Notes under the pieces: model-generated
Told to the model about the DNA's origin: nothing
What the model saw: only the letters and a program-made list of their open reading frames with translations
Databases searched by the model: none
Shown here: positions 25,189 to 35,724 of the stretch, piece by piece
Layout of the letters: each line of letters starts with the position of its first letter
How positions within the stretch are numbered: position 1 is the first letter of the stretch
Source of the DNA: Hemileia vastatrix
Lineage: Eukaryota > Basidiomycota > Pucciniomycetes > Pucciniales > Zaghouaniaceae
DNA length: 64,000 nucleotides
Reading direction: 5' to 3'
NCBI GenBank assembly: GCA_030280995.1
Contig: JASXTE010000017.1
Span: forward strand, 7,701,001-7,765,000
Made by a program: the position numbers and the translations under genes

Positions 25189-25206
25189 TGGCTCCCAACG
25201 TGGGGG
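25189..25206 (+). promoter_or_regulatory. Primer-binding site, + copy
   Basis: TGGCTCCCAACGTGGGGG differs at two positions from TGGCGCCCAACGTGGGGC, the known retroviral site complementary to tRNA-Lys1,2. It sits 4 nt after the LTR terminal CA and 40 nt before the gag ATG, the expected place for minus-strand priming. Confidence 0.75.
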
Positions 25207-25246
25207 TTTGAACCTGCTAGTTCTTTGGAATCTCTTTTGTCTTTGA

Positions 25247-26677
25247 ATGGCTTCTGGTTCATCTATTCCTGTGGTGACTGTCCGTGGGGGGGAAGGTCCT
25301 CCTGCTGTGATGGTTAGGGAGTGTGTTAGGATTCAAACTTGGGATGGTACCAAGTTTAATGATGAAGATATGAAGTATTTTCTGGAGAAGTATGAAACTG
25401 CTGCTGGTTTGGATGGTGCTTCTTACCTGGACATGGTGAAGCAGATTATCTTCTTCATTGGTGATAGGTCAGTGGAGAAGGAGGTTGTGGCCATGTCTGG
25501 CTACAAGAAGAGGGACTGGAAGTTATTGTGTAGGGAGATGGTGAATAGATGGGGTTTCAGGTTCACTATGGTGGATCTGAACAAGGTTTTCTGTGAATGG
25601 AAGTCTTATAGTAGTGTTTTTAACTTTCACAGTTACAAGAAGTTTCTGCTACAGTTTGATCCTGTGGTGGAGTATTTGGTGGAAGTGGAGGAGCTGGCAC
25701 ATGAGAATTCTGCCAAGGATGTTTTTTGGTCTGCCTTGGCTAGAGATGTCAGGATGTATGTTTTGAAGGAGCTTTCAATGAAGGACTTTATGAAGACTCT
25801 TTTCCATGGGGATCAGAAGTTGCCTTCCTTGGACAAGGTGAAGGAGGCTGTGGAGGCCTGTTTGATTTTATTGGCTGTGTACACCTATCAGGTGGGGTGT
25901 GTGAAATATGTCATCAATGTCAATGAGGCTTTGGATGAAGAGTAGAATAGAGTGAAGAAGGAAGAGAAGAATATGGTGAAGGTTCCCAAACAGGAGAGGG
26001 ACCCAGTGGTAGAGCAGTTGGCTAATATAACAAAACAGCTGCATATTTTTGTTCAGGAGGCTAATAAGGCCAATAAGGCTCCGTATCAGCCTAGAGATTT
26101 TCATAGGAGGGCTGGTAGGATTTATCCTTGGGTCTTCTCTTATTGCAGAAGGAGGGGAAAAAATTCCAATGATTGTTGGGCTCTGAACAGAAATGTGTCA
26201 GAGGGAAAGGTGGAGTTCGATGGCAGGGTGTTCAAGTTCCCTGATGTCTTATTTTTGAAGCCCAGTGAGGGGAAGGCACATGTTGATTTGGTCAGGAAAA
26301 GGAGTGGTCTCAATAAGAGGAAGCCAAGGTTCAAGGATATTCCTGATCAGGGGAAGTCTTCTGGTAAGGAAGATGATGATTTCAAGGAAAAAGGAAAGGA
26401 GGTTAATAAGGTATCTTTTTCTACTTCCTTTGGTGGATTGGAGTTGTATTCTTGTGGTGGACAGTCAAGTGGAGAATGCTTGGCTGGTGTTTATGATGTC
26501 GAAGCAGGAAAGGTGGGTAGGCCTATAAGCAGTTCTCAGGCCCAACCAAAGACAAATGCTTCAAAGGTGGATCCTAAGCTGAGTGCAGCTAGGAATAATT
26601 ACAGCATAGAGGAGCTGTACAAGATGCAGAAGGGTATTTATGATGTGAACCCCCTAGTTTTGGTGCATTGGACATGA
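25247..26677 (+). pseudogene. Family 2 Ty3 gag, + copy
   Basis: The ATG at 25,247 opens a long frame with VRIQTWDGTKF, YETAAGLDGASYLDMV, FFIGDRSVEKEV, MSGYKKRDW and a helical region to 25,942. An in-frame TAG (25,943-25,945) interrupts, and the same frame continues to 26,677. The zinc-knuckle position reads FSYCRRRGKNSNDC: the first Cys and the His of C-x2-C-x4-H-x4-C are replaced by Phe and Lys, so two of four ligands are gone. A basic, Lys-rich tail follows. A frameshift near 26,665 joins it to the protease part. It forms the particle shell in live relatives; here it is inactive. Confidence 0.85.
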
Positions 26678-27495
26678 ATGGTGAGCCAATTCCTATAAAT
26701 GTTGATTCTGACTCTGAGGAGGATGTCCCATTGGCTTCATTTCCAAAGCCTGCTGGAGTTAGAGGTTCTGGTGAGTTATCCGGTTTGATTCCTGTTGATG
26801 GTAAATCTGTTGGTGGTTCTGGTCCTCAAGAGTTTTCTAGAACCAAAGTAGTGAAGCCAAGGGCTCACTTTGAGAGGCCAGTAGTTTTTGGACAATCTAA
26901 TTTTATGGACTCTGTTCTGGAAAGGATGAATCAGGGTCAGGTTTTCCTTTCTTATGTGCAAATGTATGCTATCAGTTCTGTGTTGGGTGATAGACAGAAA
27001 AAGTTGTTGACCAGGAGAAGGGTTTCTTCTGGGGAGGTGGAATACATTTGTGATTCTGTTGAGAATTTTGTTGAGGGGTTGGAAACTCCTTTTTCTGCAC
27101 CTCTGAGTTATGTAAATGTCACTCTGAATGGCAGGGAGGCTAGGGAATTGCTTGATTCAGGTTCTCAGATTAACCTTATTTCTTTGTTAGAGGCTACTCA
27201 TCTGGGCCTCCCCATCAAGACAGGAATTGGTTGAAATTTAAGAGGGATTGGTGACCATGTCACTGAGTTTATTGGAACAGCTAAATTTTTGAAGCTGGAT
27301 GTTGGTGGAGCCTCAGGGGGGGTTCATTTTTACCTTTCCAAAGGTAATGTAAAATCTGTTTTGGGTGGACCATTCTTGATGGATTTCCAAGCAAGAATTG
27401 GTTATCAGTTTGATATGGGAATCTGTTTAGAGTTGACTGGTGAAGATGAAAGAAGACTTCACATGAGGCTGTCATCTCCTGGAGATAATGTCTAA
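26668..27495 (+). pseudogene. Family 2 Ty3 protease, + copy
   Basis: An acidic start (NVDSDSEEDVPL) leads to a retropepsin core with YVNVTLNGREARELLDSGSQ and then INLIS, where DSG is the active-site triad. A TGA at 27,232-27,234 breaks the frame, which stays open beyond it (LRGIGDHVTEFIGTAKF and LGGPFLMDF, equivalent to the G-x-PFL flap end of Ty3 proteases) up to a TAA at 27,493. The single stop looks like a TGG to TGA change. Activity is not expected without readthrough. Confidence 0.8.
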
Positions 27496-28371
27496 AAGAG
27501 CAGGCCTGGCTTGTCTTCAATGTTCCAGTGCATGGATTGTTTTAGTTTAAGAAGGGATGTGTGTTCTGCCTCTGGTTTTTTGGAGTGTGGCTCAGGCTCT
27601 AGTGAGAGTCTGTCTTTTTTAGAGTGATGAGGGCTGATCCTTCAAGTGCTACAACCTCTCCCCAAGATGAGTAAATCCAAGGTTGTAGTATGTCAGCTCC
27701 CTTGGAGATATACAAAGTGGATTTTCAATTTTCTCTTTTTAATGTTTCTCCTCTCTGCAAGTATTCTTCATTTTTTTATGAAGTATCTGTTCTCTCTCAA
27801 GATTCTCAATTATTTTTAATTCAAGTTCAAAAAAGAAGTTGATTTTATATCTTTATTGAAAGATATGCAGAAAAGCTGTGGAGTGGTGAGATTGGGGTCT
27901 AAAAGTAAGTCCTCCCAATTGTGCACCACTAGGGTTTCTTCTACACCTTTCAAAAAAATTACCTTGGCCACGTCTGTGAGCATTGGGGAAGCCCCTGGTC
28001 AATTTTGTAGGATAGAAGAAGACTCATGAAAAGAAAAGAAAAATTTCAAGAGAACTGAAGAAAATCAAGAAAAAAATTTGAACATAATCAAGAAAGAATA
28101 AAAGAATTATTTTTGTGAAGATCAGCAAGATCAATTTTTGGGCCTCCAGCATGAGGTTAAACAGCACAAATTTTTAAAGAGAGAAGATCAGCAAGATTAA
28201 TTTTTGGGCCTCCAGCATGAGGTTAAACTGCAAAAATATTTAAAGAAAGAATATCAGAAAGAGAAAATTTTGGGCCTCTAGCATGAGCACAAACTGCACA
28301 ATATTAGAAGATGTAATAAAGAAGATGAATCAAGATTTGAAGATTTAGAAGATGGAAGCAAGGATGAAGAT
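27496..28371 (+). pseudogene. Spacer between protease and RT with internal duplication
   Basis: No domain is recognised. Sequence at 27,868-27,990 is repeated at 28,380-28,505 (both contain GTGGAGTGGTGAGATTGGGG or a close variant, AAAAGTAAGTCCTCCCAATT and AGGGTTTCTTCTACACCTTT), so about 125-150 bp of coding sequence was duplicated 510 bp apart. Between the copies lies a Lys/Gln-rich frame with three 66-bp repeats. Several stops are present. The second copy leads straight into the RT frame. Confidence 0.6.
28117..28312 (+). repeat. Three 66-bp in-frame repeats
   Basis: Units begin at 28,117, 28,183 and 28,249. Being 66 bp they preserve the frame and encode about 22 residues each with QFLGLQHEVKQHK as the core. 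Each contains CCTCCAGCATGAGGTTAAAC or a worn version, the family 2 sense motif. The third unit is the most diverged. Confidence 0.8.
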
Positions 28372-30553
28372 GTGGAATCGTGGAAAAGTTTTGGAGTGGT
28401 GAGATTGGGGAATAAAAGTAAGTCCTCCCAATTGTTTGCCACTAGGGTTTCTTCTACACCTTTCAAAAACATTACTTTGGCCACACATGTGAGAAATGGG
28501 GAAACCCTTGGTTTTTGTTCCAGGTCTGGTGGTGAAGAGTTCCTGAAGATCCCTCAAGTTGAAGGTGGAGCTGTAAAGTATAAGAAGGTAGCACAGAAGA
28601 TTAGGCCTGTCAATGAGCCTATGCTTGTAGTTTTGAATCCTCCTTTGAAGAAACCTCCTTTTTCAAGAGATCCATACTGTACTCCTCTGGTGAAGAGTCC
28701 TCCATATTTTGTGGAAACTACTAGGGTGACTGTGGAAAGGTTGAAAGCTGTTAATTTTGGTCCTGATAGGTGGTTGTCTGATGAGGAAAAGAAGTTGGTG
28801 TTGCATGTTATTGTGCTGAGGGAGAAAGAAGTGGCATTTGTTGAAGAGGAAAGGGGTGTGTTGAAACACTCTTATGGGGAACCTTACTTGATTCCTGTGG
28901 TTTATCATGAAACTTAGCAAATCAAACCTATTCCAATTGCCACTGCTTTAAGGGATGATTTTGTAGAGTTTTTTAGGGAAAGAGTCAGGACTGGTTTATA
29001 CAAACAATCAACATCTAGTTACTCAAGCCACTTCTATGTTTAAAGAGGCAGAATGGAAAGCTGAGGCTGGTGCATGATCTTAAAGCCTTGAATAGAGTCA
29101 CTATCAAGGATTCAGGAATGCTGCCAAGTGCGAAATACTTTGTAGAAGCTTTTGCTGGAAGGGTGTGTTACGTTTTGGGTGATATTATGGGTGTTTATGA
29201 GGAAAAAAAACTTCACACAGATTCACAGCCACTTACAATGTTTGAGACTCCTCTGGGAAGATTTCAGCTAACTAGGTTGCCTCAAGGAGAAACTAATTCA
29301 ATATTGGTATATCAAGCACAAATGGCTTGGATTTTAAAGGATGAGGTTCCTGCTCATTCTGGTATTTTTATTTATGATGGTGGAATCAAAGGACCCTCCA
29401 CTGATTATGGAAGTGAGGTGCTGAAGGAGAACCCTGGTATTAGGAGATTTGCTTGGGAATGTGAAATTACTCTAGAGAGAGTATTGTTTAGGATTGAAGA
29501 GGCTGGTTTGACCATTTCTGGGAAAAATTTTTGTTTTTGTGTTCCTGCTCTAGAAATTCTGGGTCATGTTGTATTTAAGGAGGTAAGAATTATAACAAAG
29601 AAGAAATTCAATCAAATTCAGTCAGGGCCAAGGCCTAAAAATACTATTGAAGTCAGAGGGTTTTGGGGGGTTCGTGTGTACATCAGAATTTTTATTAATG
29701 ATTTTTCTTTGTTGGCTTCACTTTTAAGAAGTTTTACCAGGAAAGGTGCAGAGTGGGAATAGACTTGAGAGTGTGAAGAGGCTTTTCAGAAGTTGAAAAA
29801 GGTGGTGGGTGAAGATATTATTCTTCACAAGTTGGATTCTGGTGTTGTTGCTGGAAAAATTAATCTGGAAGTGGACTCAAGTTATATTGCGGCTGGTGCT
29901 GTGTTGTCTCAGGAAGACAAAACTGGGAGGGTAAGGCCATTAAGGTATGATTCTGTGGTATTTAATGAGGTTTAATCTAGATATTCTCAACCCAAGTTGG
30001 AATTGTGTGGTGTAGCAAAATTTTTGAAGAAGCTACAAACTGTTTTTTGGGGCAGCATTTTGAGCTGCAGGTGGATACAAAATATCTGGTTAAAATGATC
30101 AATACACCTAGTCTTCCAAATGCTCAAATGATGAGATCAGTGGCATTTATTTAGAGTTTTTCTTTTGACCTGGTACACAAAGCTGGAAAAACTTTTATGA
30201 TGCCATATGTTTTATCAAGAAGACCACTAACAGATGAAGATTCAGACTCTGAAGAATTTTATGAAGATTTTCCAGTGGTTAGGGCCACCACAAAGGGTGC
30301 TGAAGATTTTTCTATCCTCCCCCATGAGGTTAAACTGGATGATTTCTCTCTCCTCTACCAAGAGGTTAAACTGGCTGGTTCTGATCTTGATTCTGGTGAT
30401 CAGGATGTTTTTGTTGATGAAGATGGGGCCATTGTTTGGGATGACTCAAAATTAGAAAATGGTGTTTTTATTGGTGAACTGGATTCTCTTAAAATTCAGT
30501 GGAAGGAAAAGGATGTAACAAAGTTTAAGGATTGGTGTCCTGGATGGGCTTGA
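28372..30553 (+). pseudogene. Family 2 Ty3 RT, RNase H and linker, + copy
   Basis: The pre-RT region (28,372-28,917) ends in a TAG. RT resumes with LVHDLKALNRVTIKD (about 29,070), FETPLGRFQLTRLPQG and the catalytic box GIFIYDGGIKGPSTDYG, in which the first Asp of FIDD is now Tyr. The thumb has PRPKNTIEVRGFWGV. RNase H follows at 29,793 with INLEVDSSYIAAGAVL, a stop at 29,973, then SRYSQPKLELCGVAK. The C-terminal LSRRPLTDEDSDSEEF starts an acidic linker (30,197-30,553) that twice contains VKL preceded by the sense motif. The enzyme is dead by the active-site change alone. Confidence 0.85.
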
Positions 30554-31894
30554 CGTGTTGCTCATGTGTACACTGGATATTTTAATGATAGGGTTGTACC
30601 CTTGGATGTTGTTTTATTGGATTTTGAAGATGAGACCTGGGGTCAGACTGGGTTTTATTTTATTATGGTTGACTATCTGTAAACCTTGGAAAGGCCAGAT
30701 ATTTGTGATGATTATACTTGGGTGGAAATCAAGAAGAAGAGTCCTGGCTTCTATGTGTCAGGAAGGAGGTTGATGAGAAGGAGAAATCCAAATCCTCAAG
30801 TGGTGGTGACTCAGAAGAAGGGTCAATAGTTGGTGTTGAAGTCTTTGCATGAAGATCTTGGTCATAGAGGCTTTGGGGAGACTTATAGAAGAGTAGCAGA
30901 CAGATTTTGGTGGCCAGGTATGAAGTTGGCTGTACAGGGTTGGGTTCAATCTTGTGAAGAATGTCAAAGAAGAAGTCACTTGGAACCTAAAGAGGCTGGC
31001 CATGCTACTGGTGAATCAACTGTGTTTGGAAGAGTCAGTCTGGATGCTGTACATATTAAAGAGGGAAGGTATAAATACTTGATTGTAGCCAGTATTGATT
31101 TGTCTGGTTGGGTTGAGGAAGTGCCTCTGGTTAATTTGACTGCCAAAAATGTGGCAGAATTTTTGAAGAAGTAATGGGTTTTTAGGTATGGGTTGATGAA
31201 GTTGGTTACTGTTGATGGTGTGCCAGAGTTTGGAGCTGAATCTAAAGAAGCTGTGGCAAGTATTGGTTCTAAAGTCAGAGTGGCTACACCTTATTATCCT
31301 GAAGATGAAGAAATGGTTAAAAGAGGCTATCAAGTTATCAAGATTCCTTTGGTGAAGATGTGGGGGGATAGTGCTAAAGAATGGAGGCATTATTTACCCT
31401 TGTTGGTATTTGCTGATAGGTTCACTGTGAAAAGGACAACTGGCTATTCCCCTTATGAATTAATGTTTGGGCAGAAAGCTGTTCTACCAGTGGATTTGGA
31501 AGCTGTCTCTTATCTTAGAATTGATTGGGATGATGTGTGCTCAACTGAAGATTTGCTCTTTGCTAGGATGCAACAGTTGGAATGTAGAGAGGAATGTCAA
31601 GAGAAGGCATACTCTAGAATGATAAAGATAAGAAATAAATCAGTCAGATACTGGGACAAGAAGTTAGCTCATAGACTCAGGAATCCCTTGAAACCTGGTT
31701 GTTTGGTTTTGGTGAATAATAGAAGTTTGGAGAGTCAGTGGTGAAAGATGTTTTCTGACAGATGGAATAGAACTTACAGAGTCAGATATCAGGTGTCAGG
31801 ATGTTCTTATGTTTTGGAGGAGCTAGATGACGCAGTCTTAAAGAAGAGAGTGTCTTCTGATCAGGTGAAGAGATTTTACTCAAGAGGCGCTTGA
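30554..31894 (+). pseudogene. Family 2 Ty3 integrase, + copy
   Basis: The HHCC domain is intact in sequence (LHEDLGHRGFGE, then SCEECQRRS). The core shows VSLDAVHIKEGRYKYLIV, SIDLSGW and VTVDGVPEFG with both Asp kept. In the third motif, expected as GMVERGHQ, the sequence is EEMVKRGYQ, so the catalytic Glu is Lys. An in-frame TAA separates LKK from WVFRYG (31,172-31,174), and a TGA follows LESQW (31,742-31,744). The C-terminal GPY-like part (FSDRWNRTYRV, SYVLEELDD) continues in frame to a TGA at 31,892. No chromodomain. The start of integrase (30,554-30,830) is frameshifted. Confidence 0.85.
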
Positions 31895-31904
31895 AGTGAA
31901 GAAG

Positions 31905-32420
31905 ATTAACTCCCCAATGAGGATAAACTATGGACCATTCTTTAATTTTGTATTTTGGTAATTCTGTTCATCTTTTTTGTTGGAAACTTTTTTTTGTTAG
32001 AAGGTACCCATGTGTTGGGCTTCTAGATTTTATTTTGGCAAGTGTGGGGGTAACTGATGGGCTGACTGCTATATCAAAAGTTACCCCAGATTGTCTGTTT
32101 CCAACCCCTTCTTTTAATTTGGTTGAACCCTGTTATTGGTTTCTATTCACAGGTTTTAGTCCTCTTTGACTTTAAACTCTAAATTTTTTGGGTCTTCTAG
32201 TTCAGGACTCTTCATGCTTATTTGTTTTGGTTTATTGTGTTGGAAGTTATGTTTGGTTAGAAGGTACCCAGGGGGGGCTTCTAGATTTTATTTTGGCAAG
32301 TTTGGGGGTAACTGATGAGCTGGAGGCTCTGTAGAACAGTTACCCCAAAATGTGTGTTTCAAGTATTTTGTTTGTCCTAGTTGAATCCAAGTTCTGGTTT
32401 TTGTTATTCAGGTTTCAAGT
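31905..32420 (+). repeat. Duplicated 3' region of the + family 2 element
   Basis: Two copies of a roughly 250-bp segment lie in tandem. Both have TTAGAAGGTACCCA, GGCTTCTAGATTTTATTTTG, GCAAGTGTGGGGGTAACTG (or TTTGGGGG) and a downstream AGTTACCCCA. The single copy of CTCCCCAATGAGGATAAACT at 31,909 marks the position where the - copy has its 44-bp array. Confidence 0.7.
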
Positions 32421-32689
32421 CCACTATGAATTTAAAATGGCTTACTGGTTCAAGACTGGCTTCTTTGCTTTGGTGGTGGATCAATGGTGATCTTCCATCA
32501 TTTTACTTGTTGGAGGGAGCACAGGTAATGATCATTTCCTTGGACTGGACTTTCTATTGAGCTGGACTATGCCTTTTTCTTTTCTTTAATTTTTGTGCTA
32601 TGGTTGTGTTAGATAGTAGTTTTAGATTCTTTTCTTTTTTCTCTTTTTTTTGTTTACTTTTTTATGGGGTCTATTAGGATATAAAGAGG

Positions 32690-33000
32690 GAAAAAATCAC
32701 AAAACTATATTATATGGTGTCACTAAATCAGGGTTACCTGGATGTGGGTAAGCATTGATTGGGAAAGGCTCATAAATTGGCTGGGTAATGCAATTTTCTT
32801 TTTTATCTCTATCTCATTTTTCATTATTTTCTTTTGTTTCTTTTTATTTCATATTTTCTTTATTTTTATTATTTTTCTTAATTTATTTTATCTCAATTTA
32901 TTTAAAAATTATTTAAAGGTGTATCCACATCAAGGTGCACTTGGATGTGGGTAAGGTATCAGGGGATCAGCTCATCAATTGGATGAGGGATACCATTTGT
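32690..33000 (+). repeat. Second duplicated 3' segment
   Basis: Two related blocks carry TGGATGTGGGTAAG followed by a CTCATAAATTGG or CTCATCAATTGG block, at about 32,735 and 32,940. The second includes the imperfect palindrome ATCCACATCAAGGTGCACTT plus GGATGTGG that is conserved at 17,868-17,935 in the - copy. Confidence 0.55.
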
Positions 33001-33120
33001 AATTATTATTTATCTCATCTTATTATAATTTCTCATTTGATTTTAATTTTTCAGCTCTCATATTTTTTGGTAATCTTGATGATTTATTTTCAAGTTTTTT
33101 TTAGTATGTTAGTATTTTAA

Positions 33121-33350
33121 ATAAATAAAATATAAATATAAATATAAATATAAATATAAATATAAATATAAATAAAAATAAAAATAAAAATAATAATATT
33201 AATAATAATAATATTAATAATAATAATAATAATAATAAAAATAAAAATATAAATTAAAATTAAAATTAAGATTAAAATTAAATTTAAATTAAAAATTAAA
33301 ATTAAAAACAAAAACTAAAATTAAAGCAAATTTATATATATATCTGTTAA
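33121..33350. repeat. ATAAAT / AAT / AAATTA microsatellite
   Basis: Runs of ATAAAT, then AAT and AAATTA units. The open frame on the - strand here encodes only Ile/Phe/Asn repeats and is simple sequence. Confidence 0.9.
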
Positions 33351-33566
33351 TTTTTTTTTCTCTCTATTTAGTGAATTATTAATTTCTTTTGTTTTTTTTA
33401 ATTTCTGGAAGAAGAAGACTCCAGCGGTTGGTCAGGATTATGATGGTGTTTTTACTTTTTGTTAGGATTGGAGGAAGAACTGTGTTATTTGTAATATAGG
33501 TGGCTGGAAAGAGTATATGGGTTGTAATGGTCAGGTACTGGATTAGAAGGTAATTTTTGGGAAGAA

Positions 33567-33776
33567 GTGAAAGAAGTGGGGATAGAGTGTTGGAAGGTGT
33601 GCTTGATTATTCTAGACATCTTACAGTTGTCATCAAGGAGCTTTTTTCTCAGATTCTTTTCAAACTCATTCAATGGACCGTGGAGAGCAAAGTCCTTAAG
33701 AATATTTGAACACATCACACCAGGTCAAAGGTTAGACAACTTGCAGTCAAGTGGTTTTTCAGGTATCTTAAATTAA
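33567..33776 (+). pseudogene. Fragment sharing a C-terminus with the antisense gene
   Basis: The frame ends with LRIFEHITPGQRLDNLQSSG followed by FSGILN and a stop. The last 20 or so residues match the end of the - strand gene at 41,575-41,690 (LRMKPGQKLDDFQSSG). The nucleotide match (CCAGGTCAAAGGTTAGACAA, then GCAGTCAAGTGGTT) is inverted relative to that copy. The upstream part has no recognisable domain. It may be the end of another copy of the cysteine-cluster gene, here in the sense of the + element. Confidence 0.4.
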
Positions 33777-34688
33777 CATCAGAAGTAACTTTTGAAGGAA
33801 ATTTTTTGCTTAAAGTAGTTACAAGCCAAACCAAAACTGTGAATGTCACTGTACCAAAAAAAAAAAATTAGAAAAATTATATCTCAATGCTTATTGTTGA
33901 AGCTGTCTATCTGATTTGAACTTGAGTAATTTTCAAAAAATTTGCCTTAGTTCTATATTAGCTTCATTTTCCAGGCAAGAAGTCCTTCATACTATGTTTC
34001 TTTACAACATTTATTTCAGGCCATGCAATACCTTTTCATAATTTTCTTTCTGAAGGCTGGAAACAAAGACTTTGCCAGGACAAAATTCAATGAAAGAACA
34101 TATAAAATTCTCATACCCTGTTTTTGTGAAGGAAGTGTGGGTTTAATTTAATCATTGAAAATTTAGTACATGAAATAATATAATATTATTAATTTTAACA
34201 TATTTTCAAAATGAATTCTAGAAATAACGTGAATTTTTTTAAATTACTTGATGAATTTTTTATGGTATAAGAGTTAGAATCTCAATTTAAAAATAGACTT
34301 ATACTTGAAATTTTATAAATATATATATATATAAAAGAATGCACTCATTCAGATTAATCTGAAACCTGTAATTTTTAAAATTGAATCATAGTTTCAGGAA
34401 TATACTTCACCATAATCTAAAAAAAAACAGATGAGTTGATCATTTGAGGTTTTACCCTATAGTGATAAACAACAGGTTTTGAAAAAAAATATGAAAGAGC
34501 AGATAAAAATATAAATAGGCAAGAAAAAAGTGTACTTTCACCAAAAATAACTAGCTAATCAGACACCTTATAGTACTCAATCTAATTTTATTTAATTTTT
34601 TTAATAATTATTTTAGTTAAAGGGTAATTTTAGAAACTTAGGGAGGGGAAATTTTAAGTATTTAAACAGATTACATGTATGCTGTATG
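33777..34688. other. No recognisable feature
   Basis: A/T-rich sequence with a short TA run near 34,320 and no coding frame or repeat that could be tied to another part of the window. Confidence 0.4.
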
Positions 34689-35240
34689 CTATGATGAAAA
34701 ATAAGGATTAAAACTAGAATTCTTTTTTGTTAAAAACAGTACATCTGCAGTTAGTATAAATAAATGAGAAAATTTATCCTTCTGTAAAAACTCAAGCTGT
34801 TCTGCTTTCAAAATAGTTTGACTTTTACAATAGTAAAGTTCTATAAAAGTTGATAAATCTTCCAAAATGACCTTTTTCTCAGTATCAAAAATGAAATACT
34901 CTGTCACAGACAAATTATAATTGTGTGTTTATTCTAGAAAGACTTTTGGAAGTTTCCCAGTAAAATATTCTTCAACAATATCATCCATAGGAAAACTCCT
35001 GGGCCCTGAAAAAGGCTGAACACCTTCCATTTCTGGGGGTTTAGGGACCTTCAATTTTTGATCAACCTTTTCCTGATAGCTTACTTATATGTTTGAGATT
35101 GAAAACTTGAAAGAAATTTAGACATCCACCCTTTTTTAAGTTTATTTAAACTTCAAGTAAAACAAGCACTCCTCCATAGGATTGGAGTTATGACACTACT
35201 CCCATCCTGTCTTTCCTCAGTATCAGAGTGAATACAGATA
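34689..35240 (-). pseudogene. Unrecognised degenerate coding region
   Basis: The - strand has two pieces with protein-like composition. Piece one (from about 35,060) reads KVPKPPEMEGVQPFSGPRSF, then MDDIVEEYFTGKLPKVFLE, and hits a stop. After a short gap a second piece reads SVTEYFIFDTEKKVILEDLS, FIELYYCKSQTILKAEQ and LEFLQKDKFSHLFILTADV to 34,689. The use of charged and hydrophobic residues is unlike random AT-rich DNA, so this is likely a broken gene or transposon ORF. No family was recognised. Confidence 0.4.
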
Positions 35241-35477
35241 TCTTTAAAAAATCCAGTAATTTCAGGGACCAAAAAATATGAATAAATTTTGATTATTCCA
35301 TCACACAACTTAAAAAATGTGATGTTAATTTATAATAACTATTTTAGAGCTATATAAACAATACTATTAATTCTCTTCTTTTAGAAAGTTTAACTTCAAT
35401 TTTTTCAGATTCACATTTTCTATCTTTTAAGAATAGGTTTATTTATCATCAACTATATAAGAAAATTTATTAGCTTC

Positions 35478-35711
35478 TCATGTGCTGCACCTCTGAAGAG
35501 ATCTGAAAACTGCCTCATCTATAATACTTTCATCTAAAATTGAAAAGTTCACCAAACCCTTCCCATAATAGCATTTCATCCATCCAATCACAATATAATT
35601 TACTATACAAGATATGTAAAACATGAGGCAAAATTCTGCTACGTGATCTCCTACATATGCTAACCAATATGTTTCAATCCAACATAGTACCTTAATGATA
35701 TGTTGGCACAC
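35478..35711 (-). other. Possible coding fragment, unrecognised
   Basis: A 77-codon open frame (CQHIIKVLCWIETYW, then a hydrophobic stretch, IGWMKCYYGKGLVNF and SIIDEAVFRSLQRCST). Composition is more protein-like than most frames nearby, and it abuts the palindrome array. It could be the end of the gene relic at 34,689-35,240 or chance. Confidence 0.25.
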
Positions 35712-35724
35712 TTTTGTACATACA

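Noticed and set aside
24371..25206. Recent inverted duplication of one Ty3 element
   Set aside because: The two gag and integrase sequences are far too diverged, and LTR border sequences differ.
24471..25211. Several overlapping open frames within the family 2 LTR
   Set aside because: The same frames occur by homology in the LTR at 44.6-46.6 kb, and the translations are Gly/Phe/Leu-rich products of the TTTGGAGG repeats. They are LTR, not genes.
25943..27234. Programmed stop readthrough or recoding in the family 2 gag-protease region
   Set aside because: The in-frame stops are of different types (TAG, TGA), at non-boundary positions, and accompany frameshifts and active-site losses elsewhere. 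Decay is simpler.
33117..33311. 64-codon open frame on the - strand
   Set aside because: It encodes only Ile/Phe/Asn/Leu from an ATAAAT/AAT microsatellite.
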